Shown: positions 22,461-33,571, numbered from the stretch's first letter. The stretch: 64,000 nucleotides of DNA from Heterocephalus glaber (GCF_000247695.1 NW_004624847.1:5378498-5442497), one strand, 5' to 3'. Made by a program: numbers and translations. Notes: a model not told the origin generated them from the letters alone.

Positions 22461-22555
22461 TTCTATTTTTTAAATTTTTCTGGTATTGGGGATCAAACTC
22501 AGGACCCTACTCTTGCAAGGCAGGCACGGCGCCACTGAGCTAAATCCCCGGCCCC
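22461..22555 (-). mobile_element. ID-type SINE with TSD
   Basis: Antisense copy. AGTTGATCGACTTT flanks both sides (about 22,447 and 22,557). Confidence 0.95.
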
Positions 22556-23005
22556 AAGTTGATCGACTTTGAGACCAATGTTAACCCACATTCACAGTAC
22601 TGAGATTGCCTACCAGTTTCCTATTAAGTTCTTTTAAGGTTTCCTAAACTTAGTGATAAGCTTAGCCTTGGAGTCTTAAACTTAAGTCTTTATCATCTTA
22701 AATTTTTGTCTTAAAGCAAGCAGTTATTGTTGTGTAATAGCAAACAGATTTTTCTTTGGAATATCACCAGCAGGGTGCCTGAGGGGTCATTCTGTCATAA
22801 GTGAATTTGTCTTCTTCAAGATAACATCATGCCTTATGGCAGAATATCTCATCTTGATTTCTCCTTTGTGAGCCATAGTTTTGGAGAGAGTTTTGCTATT
22901 CCTTGAGCCAAGAGAAGTGTTTTCCATTTGTCTGTGTCTTTTGTTCTCATGAGAGATAAAGCAAAGTTAAATAAAAAGTACACGGTTTTTAAAATATTTT
23001 TATTA

Positions 23006-23086
23006 GGGCCGGGGATGTAGCTCAGTGGCATAGCGCCTGCCTGGCAAGTTCAAGGTCCTGAGTTCGATCCCTGGTACCAAAAAAAA
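23006..23086 (+). mobile_element. ID-type SINE
   Basis: Full-length, GGGCCGGGGATGTAGCTCAGTGG to GGTACC and an A tail; T-rich TTTTTATTA occurs on both sides. Confidence 0.92.
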
Positions 23087-23449
23087 TTTTTTTATTACAT
23101 AAACATCTGTAGGTATATGTAGCATAAATCAAATGTGTGGCTTAATGATTTACAAAATATTCATAAGTACTGTCCAGGTCAGGAAATGGAACTGTGCTGG
23201 TCGCCCCAGGACCCTCTTCTCTCTGCCTCCCTCATCCCAGTGACAGCCTGTTTCCCACAAAGGGGGACCATTATCCTAACTTCTCCAGTAGTAACTCTTT
23301 GTGTTTTCTTTTTACATTTTTGTCACCCAGATGTATACCTTAAGGCACTATGCTTAGCCTTTCCCATTTTTTTAGAATTACATGTTTAGACATAACTTTC
23401 TTACAACACGTAGAAGAGAAACAACCTGGAGATATTTCCTCATCTGAAA

Positions 23450-23570
23450 GTATTAAGCCATGTCTCATGCCTATAGCCCAGCACTTGGGAGGCTGAGGCA
23501 GGAGATAACTTGGGTCCAGCCCGGATAGTTACATGGTGAGACCTTGTCCTTAAATAAATAAAAATATATG
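23450..23570 (+). mobile_element. B1 SINE
   Basis: CTCATGCCTATAGCCCAGCACTTGGGAGGCTGAGG and GAGACCTTGTCCTTAAATAAAT: monomeric, diverged. Confidence 0.8.
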
Positions 23571-25067
23571 CATTAAAAATATAATTGAAAATTGTATAGT
23601 AGAATAAATAAGAGCCATGACCTTTACAAATGTATTTTGACTTTGTACATGTTTTCAGATATGTAGCCTTACTTGAAGGAAAGACTTTCAGCGATCAAAG
23701 TAATGTCATATATCTTGTTTGGGAAGAACCCAGTCTTGGTGGTTCAGTATTTGGTAAATGTTGTGAACTGACCAAAAGCTTTAGAGATTGTTATTTGGTG
23801 GGTGGGTTTCTTTATTTGTAGGTTATTTGTATTTCATCTGTTTTAACTTTGGAGTATCATAAAGGTGGAAGTCTTCATTCCTGTTTCTTGCTTTTGGATT
23901 AACTACTCATTAAGTAAATTTTGTGAAATTAAAATGAAAAAGCTCCTATTTATGGTTTCTAAAACTTGCATGCCTCTTGTTAATGTTAGTGGTGTTCTGC
24001 TGTGGTCAGTCTTTGCCCTCCTATGCAAGGTCTGTCCAGTGCCCTGCTTGAGGAGGCAGCGTGTGTTTGTTGGTGCCAATGACGTTATGTCAGTACTCAG
24101 CAGACAACCCAGCAAGAGTCCAGCCCGCCCTTGGGGAGCTTGGAGACCTCTGAAGGTGATAGATAGGTCACAGCCAGTTGGGACTCTCATGGGAGAAGTT
24201 GAACTGGCTTTGTGCAGAAATCAAGGAGGGAGATACACTGGGCAGAATGATGCGCCACCTCATCATTTTGCGTCTGTTGCTCACTTTGCTTTCTCTGGGG
24301 ATTTTAGCTTTCTGGCTTTCTGCTTCCTTGTTTGATAAGCTGTTCATGTGTGGCTGAGCTCACCCAGATGGGTTGAACAGGTTGTCTTTGTGGGACTAGG
24401 GTTGTAAGTGCGCAGTAGGAGTTGGCTGTATTAGAAGTAGGCCCCCGGACTCAAATTGTCGGTTCCGAAAAATATTTACTCAGATGACAAGCAAGAGGAC
24501 TCGACAAGGCAAAATTCACCTTTGCAGAAGGACACATAGGGCGGTGGGCACTCATGGAGTTGGCTCTTTTATCCCGAATGGAGGAGGGGTAGCTGACCTC
24601 TTCCTCACTGGCTGGTGGGAGGTTCACATTCTGGCCCGAACGGAATTCCGGTGGGCAGCGCAGGAGGAATCAGAAGGGTTACTGAGGAGGAAGGGGTGAG
24701 GAATGAAGGGGGTGTAGCGAACAGAAAGTCCTGACTATTGATAAGCTGTCTTTGGCTTTTAGCTGTGTTCCCACGGTTTGAACTGAGCAAGCAACTTTGT
24801 GTGTTCAGGAAAGGCTGTTCAGGATAAGCGAGAGCCCAGAATACAGACAGTCCCATTTGATAGAGAAGACAGAGCTTACTGTTTTCCACAGCTGGCAATG
24901 AGTTTTTGAAACTTTTTGAATTTCATACAAGATATAGAAAGGTCCTTGATTTTGATTTTTCTTGATAATAAAACGTGTGTGAAGAAGACAAGAGCGCCTG
25001 GAGACCAGCAGCAATTGAGTTGATGCAGAGAGGACGGGGTGGGAATTGACTGAAATGATTATTTTTC

Positions 25068-25262
25068 TTCAGTGCTGGAGGTGAGCCCAGGGTCTTCTGC
25101 ATGCTAGGCTAGTGCTTTACCACCGAGCCACGTGCCAGCTTTTTGTTTTGAGACAAGGTCTTGCCTTGCTAAGTGGTCCAGGCTGGCTTCCAAGTTGTGA
25201 TTCTCCAGCCTCAGCTTCTGGAACAGCTAGGATTACAGGTGTGTGCCTCTCTCTGCACCTGT
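25068..25262 (-). mobile_element. B1-dID dimer SINE
   Basis: Antisense ID-like unit (GTGCTTTACCACCGAGCCACG) followed by an antisense B1 (GAGACAAGGTCTTGCC ... GATTACAGGTGTGTGCC). Confidence 0.8.
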
Positions 25263-25328
25263 ACATGTTACAGTCTTGCATCGTTTACTGATTATATTTA
25301 ACTGGCATTTGAATCTCACCTCCACTGC

Positions 25329-25403
25329 TTTTGCTTTTGGTACCAGGGATCGAACTCAGGACCTTGAGCTTGCAGGGCAGGCGGCGGCACCACTGAGCTA
25401 ACC
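25329..25403 (-). mobile_element. ID-type SINE
   Basis: Antisense, with CTCACC and CCACT motifs flanking both ends. Confidence 0.9.
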
Positions 25404-25509
25404 CTCACCACTTTTAACAGCTCCTTTGCCATAGTATGGTTTACCATTACATATTTTCATTTAAGTTGATTTTCAAACTTAATAACACATTTGAGAAGGA
25501 AAATTGAGC

Positions 25510-25690
25510 TTGGGCGTGGTGGTGCATGTCTGTGTGCCTTGCTGTATGGGAGACCAAGGCAGGTTGATCACAAGTTCAAGGACAGCCTGGGTAACTTACA
25601 GGACCTGTCTCAGAATAAAGAAAAAAGGGGCAGGGAGCTGTAACTCAGAACTCCATGGGTTCAATCCCTAGTACTGACCCCAAAAAGGGA
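25510..25690 (+). mobile_element. B1-dID dimer SINE
   Basis: GGGCGTGGTGGTGCATG ... GACCTGTCTCAG, A-rich linker, then GGGAGCTGTAACTCAG and GTTCAATCCCTAGTAC. Confidence 0.82.
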
Positions 25691-26464
25691 AAATTTCCAT
25701 AAATAGTAGGTAACTATAATAATAAATACAATAAAGAACAAGCCTCTTTTAGAAGAGTGTAACTGATATTTGTTAAAACAATGGATGGCTTAAAAATAGA
25801 GACCTTTCCTTTGGTGCAAGAAGAATTGGAAAGGACATGAGTTCCTCCCTGGCCCTCTTTGACTCTCAGCGTCATCTGTTACTGGGGCCATGGGTGGCGA
25901 TGAGGTTATCTTGAGTTTGGGGCAGGGCAGGAGTGGACGGGCGTGGCCTGGGGCGGTGTTCCTGACCAAGTCTCAGCTATCCGGGGACATCCAGGATGCC
26001 GTTCCGTGCCATACCTGAAATTACCTCCCCAAACAATGGCACCCACTCAGGCCAGTGAGGTGCAAATTAGAAAAACCAAGGAGTACACAGACAAGCCTGG
26101 CGGTCTTTACATACCTTTCTCGGTATCTTCCCTACCCTGGGTAGCTGTCTCCTCCACACAAGTGGCGGAGATGAGAGACAGATGCACAGCTACATCAGAC
26201 CAGGCCAGCTGCTGCCTGACACATTGATGCCACACCTCACGGTGCCTGTCATCTTTGCTAGAGTCGGCACTGCTTGTCGGTATGGGGACTGGGTGGCCCA
26301 GGGAGGGTGTGCTGCTGAGGGCGCCTCAGCCCTGTCAGGTGAATGGCATGACATCGCTCACTCACCAGTGGGGCCTTTGAGGAGCTGAGGAGTTAATGTG
26401 TATGCTGGCTCAGAGCACCCAGGAATGTTATTGGGGCTCCTGTTTTCTGATTGATTTTTTAATT

Positions 26465-26467
<3 letters not shown>

Positions 26468-26495
<28 letters not shown>

Positions 26496-26567
26496 GTACT
26501 GAGGATTGAACTCAGGACCTTGGGCTTGCGAGGCAGGCACTGGAACCACTGAGCTAAATCCCTGGCC
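26468..26567 (-). mobile_element. ID-type SINE with TSD
   Basis: Antisense copy with a T run of over 25 bases, flanked by TCCTGTTTTCT on both sides. Confidence 0.94.
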
Positions 26568-26599
26568 TCCTGTTTTCTTATTTTACATTCCACCTATGT

Positions 26600-26715
26600 G
26601 TGTATAGCCTTTTTTGAACTCTTTATTTGGATGTAACTTAAGAGTCGCAGAAGTTGCAAAAATAATATAACGAGTCTTGTGTGCCCCATGATTTTTTTAC
26701 ATTGTTTTAACATCT
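26600..26715 (-). repeat. Possible ancient L1 3' fragment
   Basis: TTTGAACTCTTTATTTGGATG and GAAGTTGCAAAAATAATATAA resemble antisense old L1 3' ends. It lies just before FARP2 exon 2. Confidence 0.35.
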
Positions 26716-26758
26716 ATATAAGTTGGCAATCCCTTGATGTATTTTTGTTTTATTTTAG

Positions 26759-26969
26759 TGTTTCTTTCACTGTTAACTGATGAAGAATGGGGGAGATAGA
26801 AGGAACGTACCCGGTCCTGCAGACAGCAGGCACGCGCTTGGGTGTCCAGACCCCCATGGGCGTGAGCACCCTTGAGCCAGGACAGATATTGTCACCCAGA
26901 GTCCAGGAGAAGCACGCGCGTGTCAGAGTGAAGCTGCTGGACAACACGGTGGAAATATTTGACATTGAG
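26759..26969 (+). CDS. FARP2: FARP2 exon 2, first coding exon (CDS from 26787)
   Basis: N-terminus of FARP2, a guanine-nucleotide exchange factor with FERM, DH and two PH domains that couples semaphorin-plexin signals to Rac/Rap and integrin control at the membrane. The acceptor TATTTTAG ends at 26,758. The 5' UTR part is 28 nt. The ATG is at 26,787, with A at -3 and G at +4, and an in-frame TGA two codons upstream (26,781) fixes the start. The exon encodes 61 residues: MGEIEGTY ... VSTLEPGQ ... RVKLLDNTVEIFDIE. The last part starts the FERM F1 lobe. Donor GTAAGA at 26,970; phase 0. Residue order matches human FARP2 as I know it, with scattered substitutions. Confidence 0.96.
26780..26875 (+). 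promoter_or_regulatory. Upstream ATG/uORF overlapping the FARP2 start
   Basis: An ATG at 26,780, seven bases before the FARP2 ATG and in another frame, opens 31 codons and stops with TGA at 26,873-26,875. Its context is weaker (C at -3, A at +4) than that of the FARP2 ATG, so ribosomes may scan past it. It may damp translation; that is an inference. Confidence 0.55.
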
Positions 26970-27121
26970 GTAAGAAGCACAGCCTTTATCTTCTAAATGT
27001 CAATTATCACATACAAAATTCCATTTTGCTGGTTAGATATTGCATATTGTCCAGGTGACCAAAGGCAGCTTTGGTGAATACACAGTAAAATCCTGGATAC
27101 AGTGAATATGAGTTCTTCTTT

Positions 27122-27205
27122 GGGACCAGGGATTTAGCTCAGTGGTTCCGCCGCCTGCCTCGCAAGTGCAAGGTCCTGAGTTCAAGCTCTGGTACCAAAA
27201 AAAAA
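27122..27205 (+). mobile_element. ID-type SINE with TSD
   Basis: GGGACCAGGGATTTAGCTCAG to GGTACC and an A tail, flanked by GAGTTCTTCTTT on both sides. Confidence 0.94.
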
Positions 27206-27244
27206 GAGTTCTTCTTTTAGTTTGTGAAAGCTGTTATTCACATC

Positions 27245-27425
27245 AGGTTGCCAACACACACCTATAGTCCTAGAACTTTGTGAAGCTGAATGAAGCAGGA
27301 AGGTTACCAAGTTCAAGTTTAACCTTGAAACCTAGCAGTTTAGCAAGAGTCTGTCTCAAAAAAGTCTGGGTCTGTAACTCAGTGGAAATTTCTTGAGTTC
27401 AATCCCTAATACCAGGGGAAATAAA
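27245..27425 (+). mobile_element. B1-dID dimer SINE, diverged
   Basis: ACACACCTATAGTCCTAG ... GTCTGTCTCAAAAAAG, then GGGTCTGTAACTCAGTGG and GTTCAATCCCTAATACC. Confidence 0.75.
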
Positions 27426-28044
27426 AGGTATAAAATTCTGATGGGACTTCGTCTTCCCAAGCTTCTCTTTTGAGAGGCTGGCTGAGAGAACTGCCGAAGG
27501 GTGCAGTGCAACCAGATCGCTTTTGCTAGAACTTTTCCTGTGTGGCCACCTGGGTTCCTGGCCACCTGGATGAGGGGACAGCACTGGCCTCAGAGTGTGT
27601 CAGCGTCCTTGTCTGAAACATGGGTCGATTCCTACACCTCAGGCTGCCTGGTGTGCCATGGAGCACATACCATGTAGAAAGCCTGGTATACAGGAGGTGG
27701 TATAGGGTGTTCCAGGTCAGCAATAAATTTTTCATTTTGAATGATTCCCTAATTGTAGATTGCACTGATAATGTTGATAAAAATGACTGAATATAGTAAA
27801 AATGTATGTATATTTCAGTATATAACACTGCTTACTTTTTAGACTCACATGATATATTAGAAAACATTTTCTCTGTTTAAATGGTAATAGGACCATACTT
27901 TTTTAAAATTACTAATTTATTTTCATCTAATGCCTAAGTCCATTCTCTTTTTTTCTAAGATTTGTATATTGGCTTAAAGGAGCATCTTTAGAAGCTTTCC
28001 TACTCTTAATGTCACAGAAGTGAGGATAACAGAATGATCTTGTA

Positions 28045-28570
28045 ATGGTTTATATCTCCTTGTACCCCCAAGCCTCATGCGCTCATAGGTGGGGCTTTTT
28101 GGAGGTGGCTGAATCAGAGCATGTGATACTAGATTATGGGTGTGATAACCAGATTAATTCACTGGTGACTTCAGCAAGGTTCTAGGTGTGGATAATGGGA
28201 AGGCCGACTCTGGGTGTGGATGGCATCAACATAGGCTGATAGCCTGATTAGAATAAAAAGGAAAAGGAAGGGGCCGGATATTTAGCTCAGTGGTTTAGCT
28301 GCCTGCTGCACAAGTGTAGCAAGTGTAAGGACCCGAGTTCAATCTCCGGTACCAAAAAAAAAAAAAGGAAAAGGAAGGCTTACTGCCTCTTGCCTGCCAT
28401 GCCATGGACTGTTTCTCCTCTGTTATACCGCTCTGCCGTGCTGCCCTGCCTTGGAACCAGCTGGCTATGGACTGAAACCTCTGCAAACTGAACTAAAATA
28501 AACCTTTGGTCCTTTAACATGTGGGTGTTGGGTATTTTGTCCCAGCAATGAGAAAGTAACCAAGACAGAT
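28045..28570 (+). mobile_element. ERVL-MaLR LTR with an ID inside
   Basis: GTAATGGTTTATATC, GGTGGGGCTTTTTGGAGGTGGCTG and the end GGACTGAAACCTCTGCAAACTGA, TGTTGGGTATTTTGTCCCAGC follow MaLR LTR order. The 3' part parallels that at 15.56-15.67 kb. An ID interrupts it at 28,271. Confidence 0.7.
28271..28366 (+). mobile_element. ID-type SINE with TSD, internal duplication
   Basis: CCTGCTGCACAAGTG subtype with a small duplication (CAAGTGTAG then CAAGTGTAAGG). GGAAAAGGAAGG lies on both sides, so it inserted into the LTR later. Confidence 0.94.
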
Positions 28571-28929
28571 CTTAACTTCTAGCAGTAGATTTATTTGTTC
28601 TTGGATATTTCTGTTGAGGATGAAAAGATGCTACCCAGAAAATAAGAGGCTTGAGCTGTGAGGATGGTCTAGTGGTGCTTTATTCCAGAATGTGTTGGGC
28701 AGGTGGGTGAGGTTGGATGGAATGGCCTGAGTCTGTCATTCTGCCGGGAGCCCTGGAGAAGATGATTTTGTCCTTGAGTGTCAGATATCAAGTACTGTAT
28801 CCAGTGCTACAATTCAAGAACTCCAAGGGACCCAGTGCTTTTCAGAAGGTCTTATCTGAGGAGGAAACAAAATATTTTATTTTGGCAGTCACCCTGTTTG
28901 GGGAAGGTCTGTTGCAGTGCTGATCATAT

Positions 28930-29340
28930 GTGACTAGAGTACCTCAGAAAGTCAGTTTAAGCGAAGAGACATTTATTTCAGCTCACAGTTTCAGAGGTTC
29001 CAGTGTGTGGTTGGCAGGCTCTGAGGCGTAAGCATCATACTGGAAGGGGATGGTGAAGGGAAGCTGCTCACTGTGTAGCGGCCGGGAAGTAGAGAAGAAC
29101 AGGAAGAGAGCCAGAGAGGGGCTGCGGAAAAGAGTAGACTCTTCTGGGTTATGTCCCCGGTGACCTGCTTCCTCCAACCAGACCTCACCTCGTAACAGGA
29201 CGTTCATAGTTAGGAACTCTTTAGTAGGTTAATCCGTGGATGAGGTTAGCACTCTCATGAACCAGCCACCTTCCAAAAGCCTCGCTCTGAACATATCTGG
29301 CTTTGGGGGACATTTTGGCTCTAAATCCTAGCAGTGACCT
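28930..29340 (-). mobile_element. ERVL-MaLR LTR
   Basis: Antisense landmarks: GACATTTATTTCAGCTCACAGTTTC, GAAGCTGCTCACTGTG, AGAGTAGACTCTTCTGGG, then CCACCTTCCAAAAGCC. It resembles the LTR at 21.05-21.48 kb in layout. Confidence 0.55.
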
Positions 29341-30072
29341 TTGAGCCCAGGAGAGGTGGTATTGTTTGCTCCTCTGACACCTCTTGGATGGCTCTTCTGT
29401 AGGAAATGGGTCAAAGATCTGGGAACTGAACTAGGTTCCCAAATCTTTTCCAGTCAGATATTTGGAAGAATTCCATTATGCAGCCATCCTACGGCAAGTG
29501 AATTTGCCCAGAGTCAAGGCTTATAACAGGTTCAACATTAAAAACAAAACAGAAAGAAAAAGATTTACAATATTCAGGGTTTGGTTTTAGATGTCTTATT
29601 TGTCCTGTTTAATGGTCTTTATCAAGTAAATCTAGGATCCAAAGGTTGATCATAAATAAGATGTAATCCTCTGTAATGCTGTAACCAAGGATTTAGGGTG
29701 CTTTATACCTAAGAAAATCAGCAGTACCATTTTGTGAATGTTTCAAAATATTTGGAGCTTGTTAGAGTTTTGATACGTTGAAAATTGTTTCTATTAGTCC
29801 AGTCTGTCTTTGGTATTTGATACACCTAGCAAAGTTACCAGAAATTGAAGAATTTCACTTGGAACAAATTATTATTGTATATCCTGAATTGTCCATGGTA
29901 CTTTTACATCTTTTTACATTGTGTTACTCATTGATACATACTTTTCTTTTTTCCTTTCCTTTTCTTTGGCAGCGGGGATACAGGATCTCAATATATTGTC
30001 CAGAGCTTGCATACACTACTGCATCTGACTTGATGCACACTTTTTGGAGTTAAAATACCATATATTATATTA

Positions 30073-30249
30073 GAGTGGTACCTCAGTTCATGAACTTAAT
30101 TCTTCCCACATTTCTGGTTGCAAAATGAATCAGATTTCTCCATAAGGTCAACATTGAACCTAACCATTGAATTTGATTTGGTTCTTGTCCAGTTTGGTTT
30201 GTAACCAGAATCGTGGAAAGAATCAAGTTCATGAACCAGGGCACCAAAC
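30073..30249 (+). mobile_element. Short DNA transposon with ~50-bp terminal inverted repeats
   Basis: The left end GAGTGGTACCTCAGTTCATG continues AACTTAATTCTTCCCACATT; the reverse complement of the right end reads GTTTGGTGCCCTGGTTCATG continuing AACTTGATTCTTTCCACGAT. The match extends on through TCTGGTTGCAAA/TCTGGTTACAAA, giving about 50 bp with some ten mismatches. The whole unit is 177 bp and could fold into a hairpin. It has no coding capacity. The TSD is not clear, so superfamily (Tc1/mariner or hAT) is open. Confidence 0.72.
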
Positions 30250-30284
30250 AAATTAGTGGTATTGTGCTTTCAGATGCCATGGCC

Positions 30285-30700
30285 TCCTTGATGTAGCAGT
30301 CAATTTTGCAAAGTAGCAAACCACCCCAGAATTGAGTGGCTTAAGGCACTTCCTAATTCCCACATACTGTTGGTTGGGAGTTCTTCGAGGCTGAGCTGGC
30401 TGGGAGGCACTGGTGGCCTGGGCTGACCTCACAGGCCTGGGACCCTCCCTGCTGGAGCCTCTCTGTGTGGATCTCATCCTCCTGTGAACTGGTCATGGCA
30501 ACATTCTCAGTGCAGGAGTGGGAGCTGCAAGATGTCTTGGGGCCGCAGCTTAGAAATTGTCCAGTGTCACTTCTGCCATGTTCCATTGACCAAAGCAAGC
30601 TTCCAGGCTGGTCCAGATTCAAGGGGTGAGGAGGCAGAGTGGCAAGGGATTGGTGGCCATCTTTCACAGTCCACCGCAACAGCTGCCGGTGAAGCAAGAA
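30285..30700. repeat. Ancient LTR-like repeat, tentative
   Basis: GCAAACCACCCCAGAATTGAGTGGCTTAAGG and CAGTGTCACTTCTGCCATGTTCCATTG...AAGGGG follow the order of an old mammalian interspersed repeat. I cannot name the family or the strand with confidence. Confidence 0.4.
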
Positions 30701-31161
30701 TGCAGCCTCTGCAAGTAACACTGACACCCTGGTCCTAGGAGCCCCTCTTCGGTAGAGTGAACTCCCGGCCTGAGAGGCAGTTTGCCCTGTCTCTTCCTCC
30801 ACACTGTGCCCCAGGACGGCCCATCTCTGGATTGAGGCCTCCATCCCTGGGCCACCGTCCCTGGTCCGCTCGTGTCAGTCATATTCTTTCTCATGGCCCC
30901 TTCCTTATGTTTAAACTGAGACACAAGCTGTGGTCTGGTAGCTTTTCCAGCCTGTAGGCTGGGGCACACTAGGCACTGCAGGGAGTGGGTAGACAGACCA
31001 GTGAGACCATGCTGGGCACGTGTGTCTCAGGCAGGAGCAGGTCCTGGCCATCTGGTTGATTTTTCTCTCTGGAGGACACATTCTGGGAGGGGAGAGGCCT
31101 AGCTTAGGAAATACACATCAGAGGAGTAAAATCAGAACTTAGACTTGGTTGACATGCTTTC

Positions 31162-31255
31162 TTTTCTTTTTTTTTTTTCTGGTACCGGGGATTGAACTCG
31201 GGACCTTGCGCTTGCAAGGCAGGCACCGGAAGCACTGAGCTAAATCCCCAGCCCC
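31162..31255 (-). mobile_element. ID-type SINE
   Basis: Antisense. ACATGCTTTCTTT on the left and ACGTGCTTTCTTT on the right form a one-mismatch TSD. Confidence 0.93.
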
Positions 31256-31728
31256 TTAACGTGCTTTCTTTAAGAGGGTTTCCATTTTCCCTCTATCACA
31301 ATGTTGTCTAACCTCAGATTCACTTATGTTTTGTTGTGAGGATTCTTGGTCTTATGCACCTGTCTTTCTGTCTGTCTGCTTGACTTTTTCTTCTTTCAGT
31401 CAAGTCTTAAGCTGCGGTGGTTTTCTAGGGAGGGGACCTAACATGGCCCCTGGCAAGCTGTGTACAGATGACTGAAGCCCTGGCATCCTGTGGGGGTGTG
31501 CAGATCCCCTCGTTGATACTGAAAGTTTAAAGGACCATTTTAATTTAGAGAAGAATCTGACATTCAGTGGCTTTTTTCAAGTCCTCTTTGGCTGCTGTGA
31601 AAATACGGAGCAGCCTGAAGCCCTGTATGCCAGGCTCGCATCTGTCCACACTGTCTTACGTCTGTCTTCAGGCAGTCCTGCTGTCCTCATTCAGTTTCCT
31701 TCAGAAAGGTGAGCCTGGAAGTCCCAGG

Positions 31729-31830
31729 TTTTTTGGTTTTTTTGGTTTTTTGGTTTTGGTACCCAGGATCGAACTCAGGACCTTGCACTTGCAAGGCAGG
31801 CACGGTGCCACTGAGCTGCATCCCCAGCCC
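31729..31830 (-). mobile_element. ID-type SINE
   Basis: Antisense with a (TTTTTGG)n tail. GAAGTCCCAG and AAAGTCCCAG flank it. Confidence 0.92.
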
Positions 31831-32114
31831 GAAAGTCCCAGTCTTACCCATCCCCCAGAGGGAGCAGATGAGAAGGTGCTTCCTGTGCTTGCAGATGGCT
31901 GCAAGAATGTGAAATGGTTCCAGATCGAAGACTGCTGGCAGAGAAATCAGTGGCACTGACTGAGTACCGGGCAGGGCTTTGTTCCTGCCTCATTTTTATA
32001 CCCTTGAGCAAAACTGCTTTGAAGCTAGAGCTAGGTTCACTCTTACATGTTCAATGCTTATTAGTGTTGAAGGGTAAAGTGGAGCTGAAAAAATTTTTTG
32101 GATTTTTAATAGAT

Positions 32115-32205
32115 TTTTTACTTCTATTTTGAGACACTATGGCTAAGTTGCAATCCTCCTGCTTCAGCCTCCCAGAGTTTTGGGATTATAGGTGTGTACC
32201 ACATT
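32115..32205 (-). mobile_element. B1-related SINE, 5' half
   Basis: GCAATCCTCCTGCTTCAGCCTCCCAGAG and GGGATTATAGGTGTGTACCAC: antisense, possibly part of an old dimer. Confidence 0.6.
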
Positions 32206-32228
32206 CCCAATTTAGCTAAAAATATCTT

Positions 32229-32323
32229 TCTTTCTCTCCCCCCCAACCCCCCCACTGTTAATCAAACTCAGGATCTTACACTTGCCAGGCAAGCGCAGCA
32301 CCACTGAGCTAAATCCGCAGCCC
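32229..32323 (-). mobile_element. ID-type SINE with TSD
   Basis: Antisense with a C-rich tail. TTAGCTAAAAAT occurs on both sides. Confidence 0.93.
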
Positions 32324-32334
32324 TTAGCTAAAAA

Positions 32335-33030
32335 TTTCTAACAGCTTCATAGAGGTATAATTCACATACCATACAATTTACTCATTTAAGCAGCATAATT
32401 CAGCACTATTTGGTATTCGTAGAAATGGGCAACTATCACCAAAGTCAGTTTTAGACCATTTTTATCTTGGCAGAAATAACCCCCCGTCCTTTAACTATCA
32501 CCTGATTTTCTTTTCTTCCCCTTAGCTCTAAGTGAACACTAATCTACTCTCCATCTCTGTAGATTTCCTGTTTTGGACATTCATATGAATGGGATCGTGT
32601 ATAGTCTTTTACTTAATATGTTTTTAAAGTTCATACATGTTGTAGCATGTGTAGTTCAGTGCTTAGTTCTTTTTCATGGTGAATAAAATTCCATTGTATG
32701 GATGTACATTTTGTTTATCTGTTCCTCAGTTGGTGACATTTGGATTGTTTCCAGCTTGGATGCTGCTATCAACATCCATGTAACAAGTTTTTGTGGGGGC
32801 ATGTTTTTTCATTTCATTCCTTCTCCCATTCCGGAGTGGAATTGTTAGGCCATGTGGTAACCCTAAATTTTAATCATTAAAGGACTCTCCAGATCTTTCC
32901 CAAAGTGGTGGCTCCATTTTACATTGTACTGGCAATGTTAGGAGGGTTTTGATTTCTCTACATTCTTGCCAGTACTTAAATATTTTCTACCCTTTTCATT
33001 CTAGTCATCCATCCTAATGGGTTTATCTTA
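32335..33030 (-). mobile_element. Ancient L1 3' region
   Basis: AGAGGTATAATTCACATACCATACAATTTAC and AATAAAATTCCATTGTATGGATG...GTTTATCTGTTCC are typical antisense 3' sequences of old mammalian L1. No intact frame. Confidence 0.75.
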
Positions 33031-33131
33031 TTGTGTTAGTCTTTTTTTTTTTTTTTTTTTGTACTGGAGATCAAACTCAGGACCTTATGCTTGCGAGGCA
33101 GGCACAGCACCACTGAGCTAAATCCCTGGCC
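33031..33131 (-). mobile_element. ID-type SINE
   Basis: Antisense, flanked by TGGGTTTATCT on both sides; a short TTGTGTTAGTC lies between the left repeat and the T tail. Confidence 0.92.
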
Positions 33132-33267
33132 CTGGGTTTATCTGAACTGTGGTTAAAGTGATATTTAAAGGTTACTTTTAGTGAATGAAGAAGGAAGGGT
33201 TCTGAGCCAAAAATATGAGAATTTTATCATTAAAAAATTATCTGGGTCTTGAAAAAAGAAGTTATCT

Positions 33268-33344
33268 GGGGCTGAGAGTAGCTCAGTGGTAGGGCCCTTG
33301 CCTAGCCTGCATGGAGCCCTGGGTTCCATTCTCAGCACCACAGG
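33268..33344 (+). mobile_element. Older ID-like SINE
   Basis: AGTAGCTCAGTGGTAGGGCCCTTGCCTAGCCTGCATGGAG-type core and CAGCACCAC end, like the classic rodent ID family. Confidence 0.75.
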
Positions 33345-33571
33345 GAAAACAGACGCTATCTTGGAGGTGTCTCCTGGAGTAGATTGTGAGCAAGGACCGA
33401 GCTGACATTGCCACTGAGCTTGGTCACCGCAATCAAGGATACTGTGTGTGCAGCTCAAAGCTCTGAAGCTTGTGGAGAAAACACAGCTGCGTGTGTGCAC
33501 AAAGGCAGAGGCCTACTTGTAATCTTAGAAACATTTTAAAGTCTTTAGAGTGTCACATAGACTTTTCTTGA

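Larger units (their letters stand above)
7386..26758 (+). other. FARP2: FARP2 intron 1
   Basis: About 19.4 kb between the exon 1 donor and the exon 2 acceptor. Contents are mostly the SINE, L1, LTR, MIR and DNA-transposon copies listed separately. Stretches where I see nothing recognisable: 7700-8500, 9050-9840, 10,160-10,620, 12,000-12,860, 13,000-13,580, 13,680-14,280, 18,000-18,790, 18,950-19,560, 20,480-21,040, 21,480-22,160, 23,580-25,060 and 25,700-26,460. No internal coding exon is supported. Confidence 0.75.

Noticed and set aside
23865..24335. 156-codon frame in FARP2 intron 1
   Set aside because: No family recognised, no nearby splice or polyA signals, length expected by chance.
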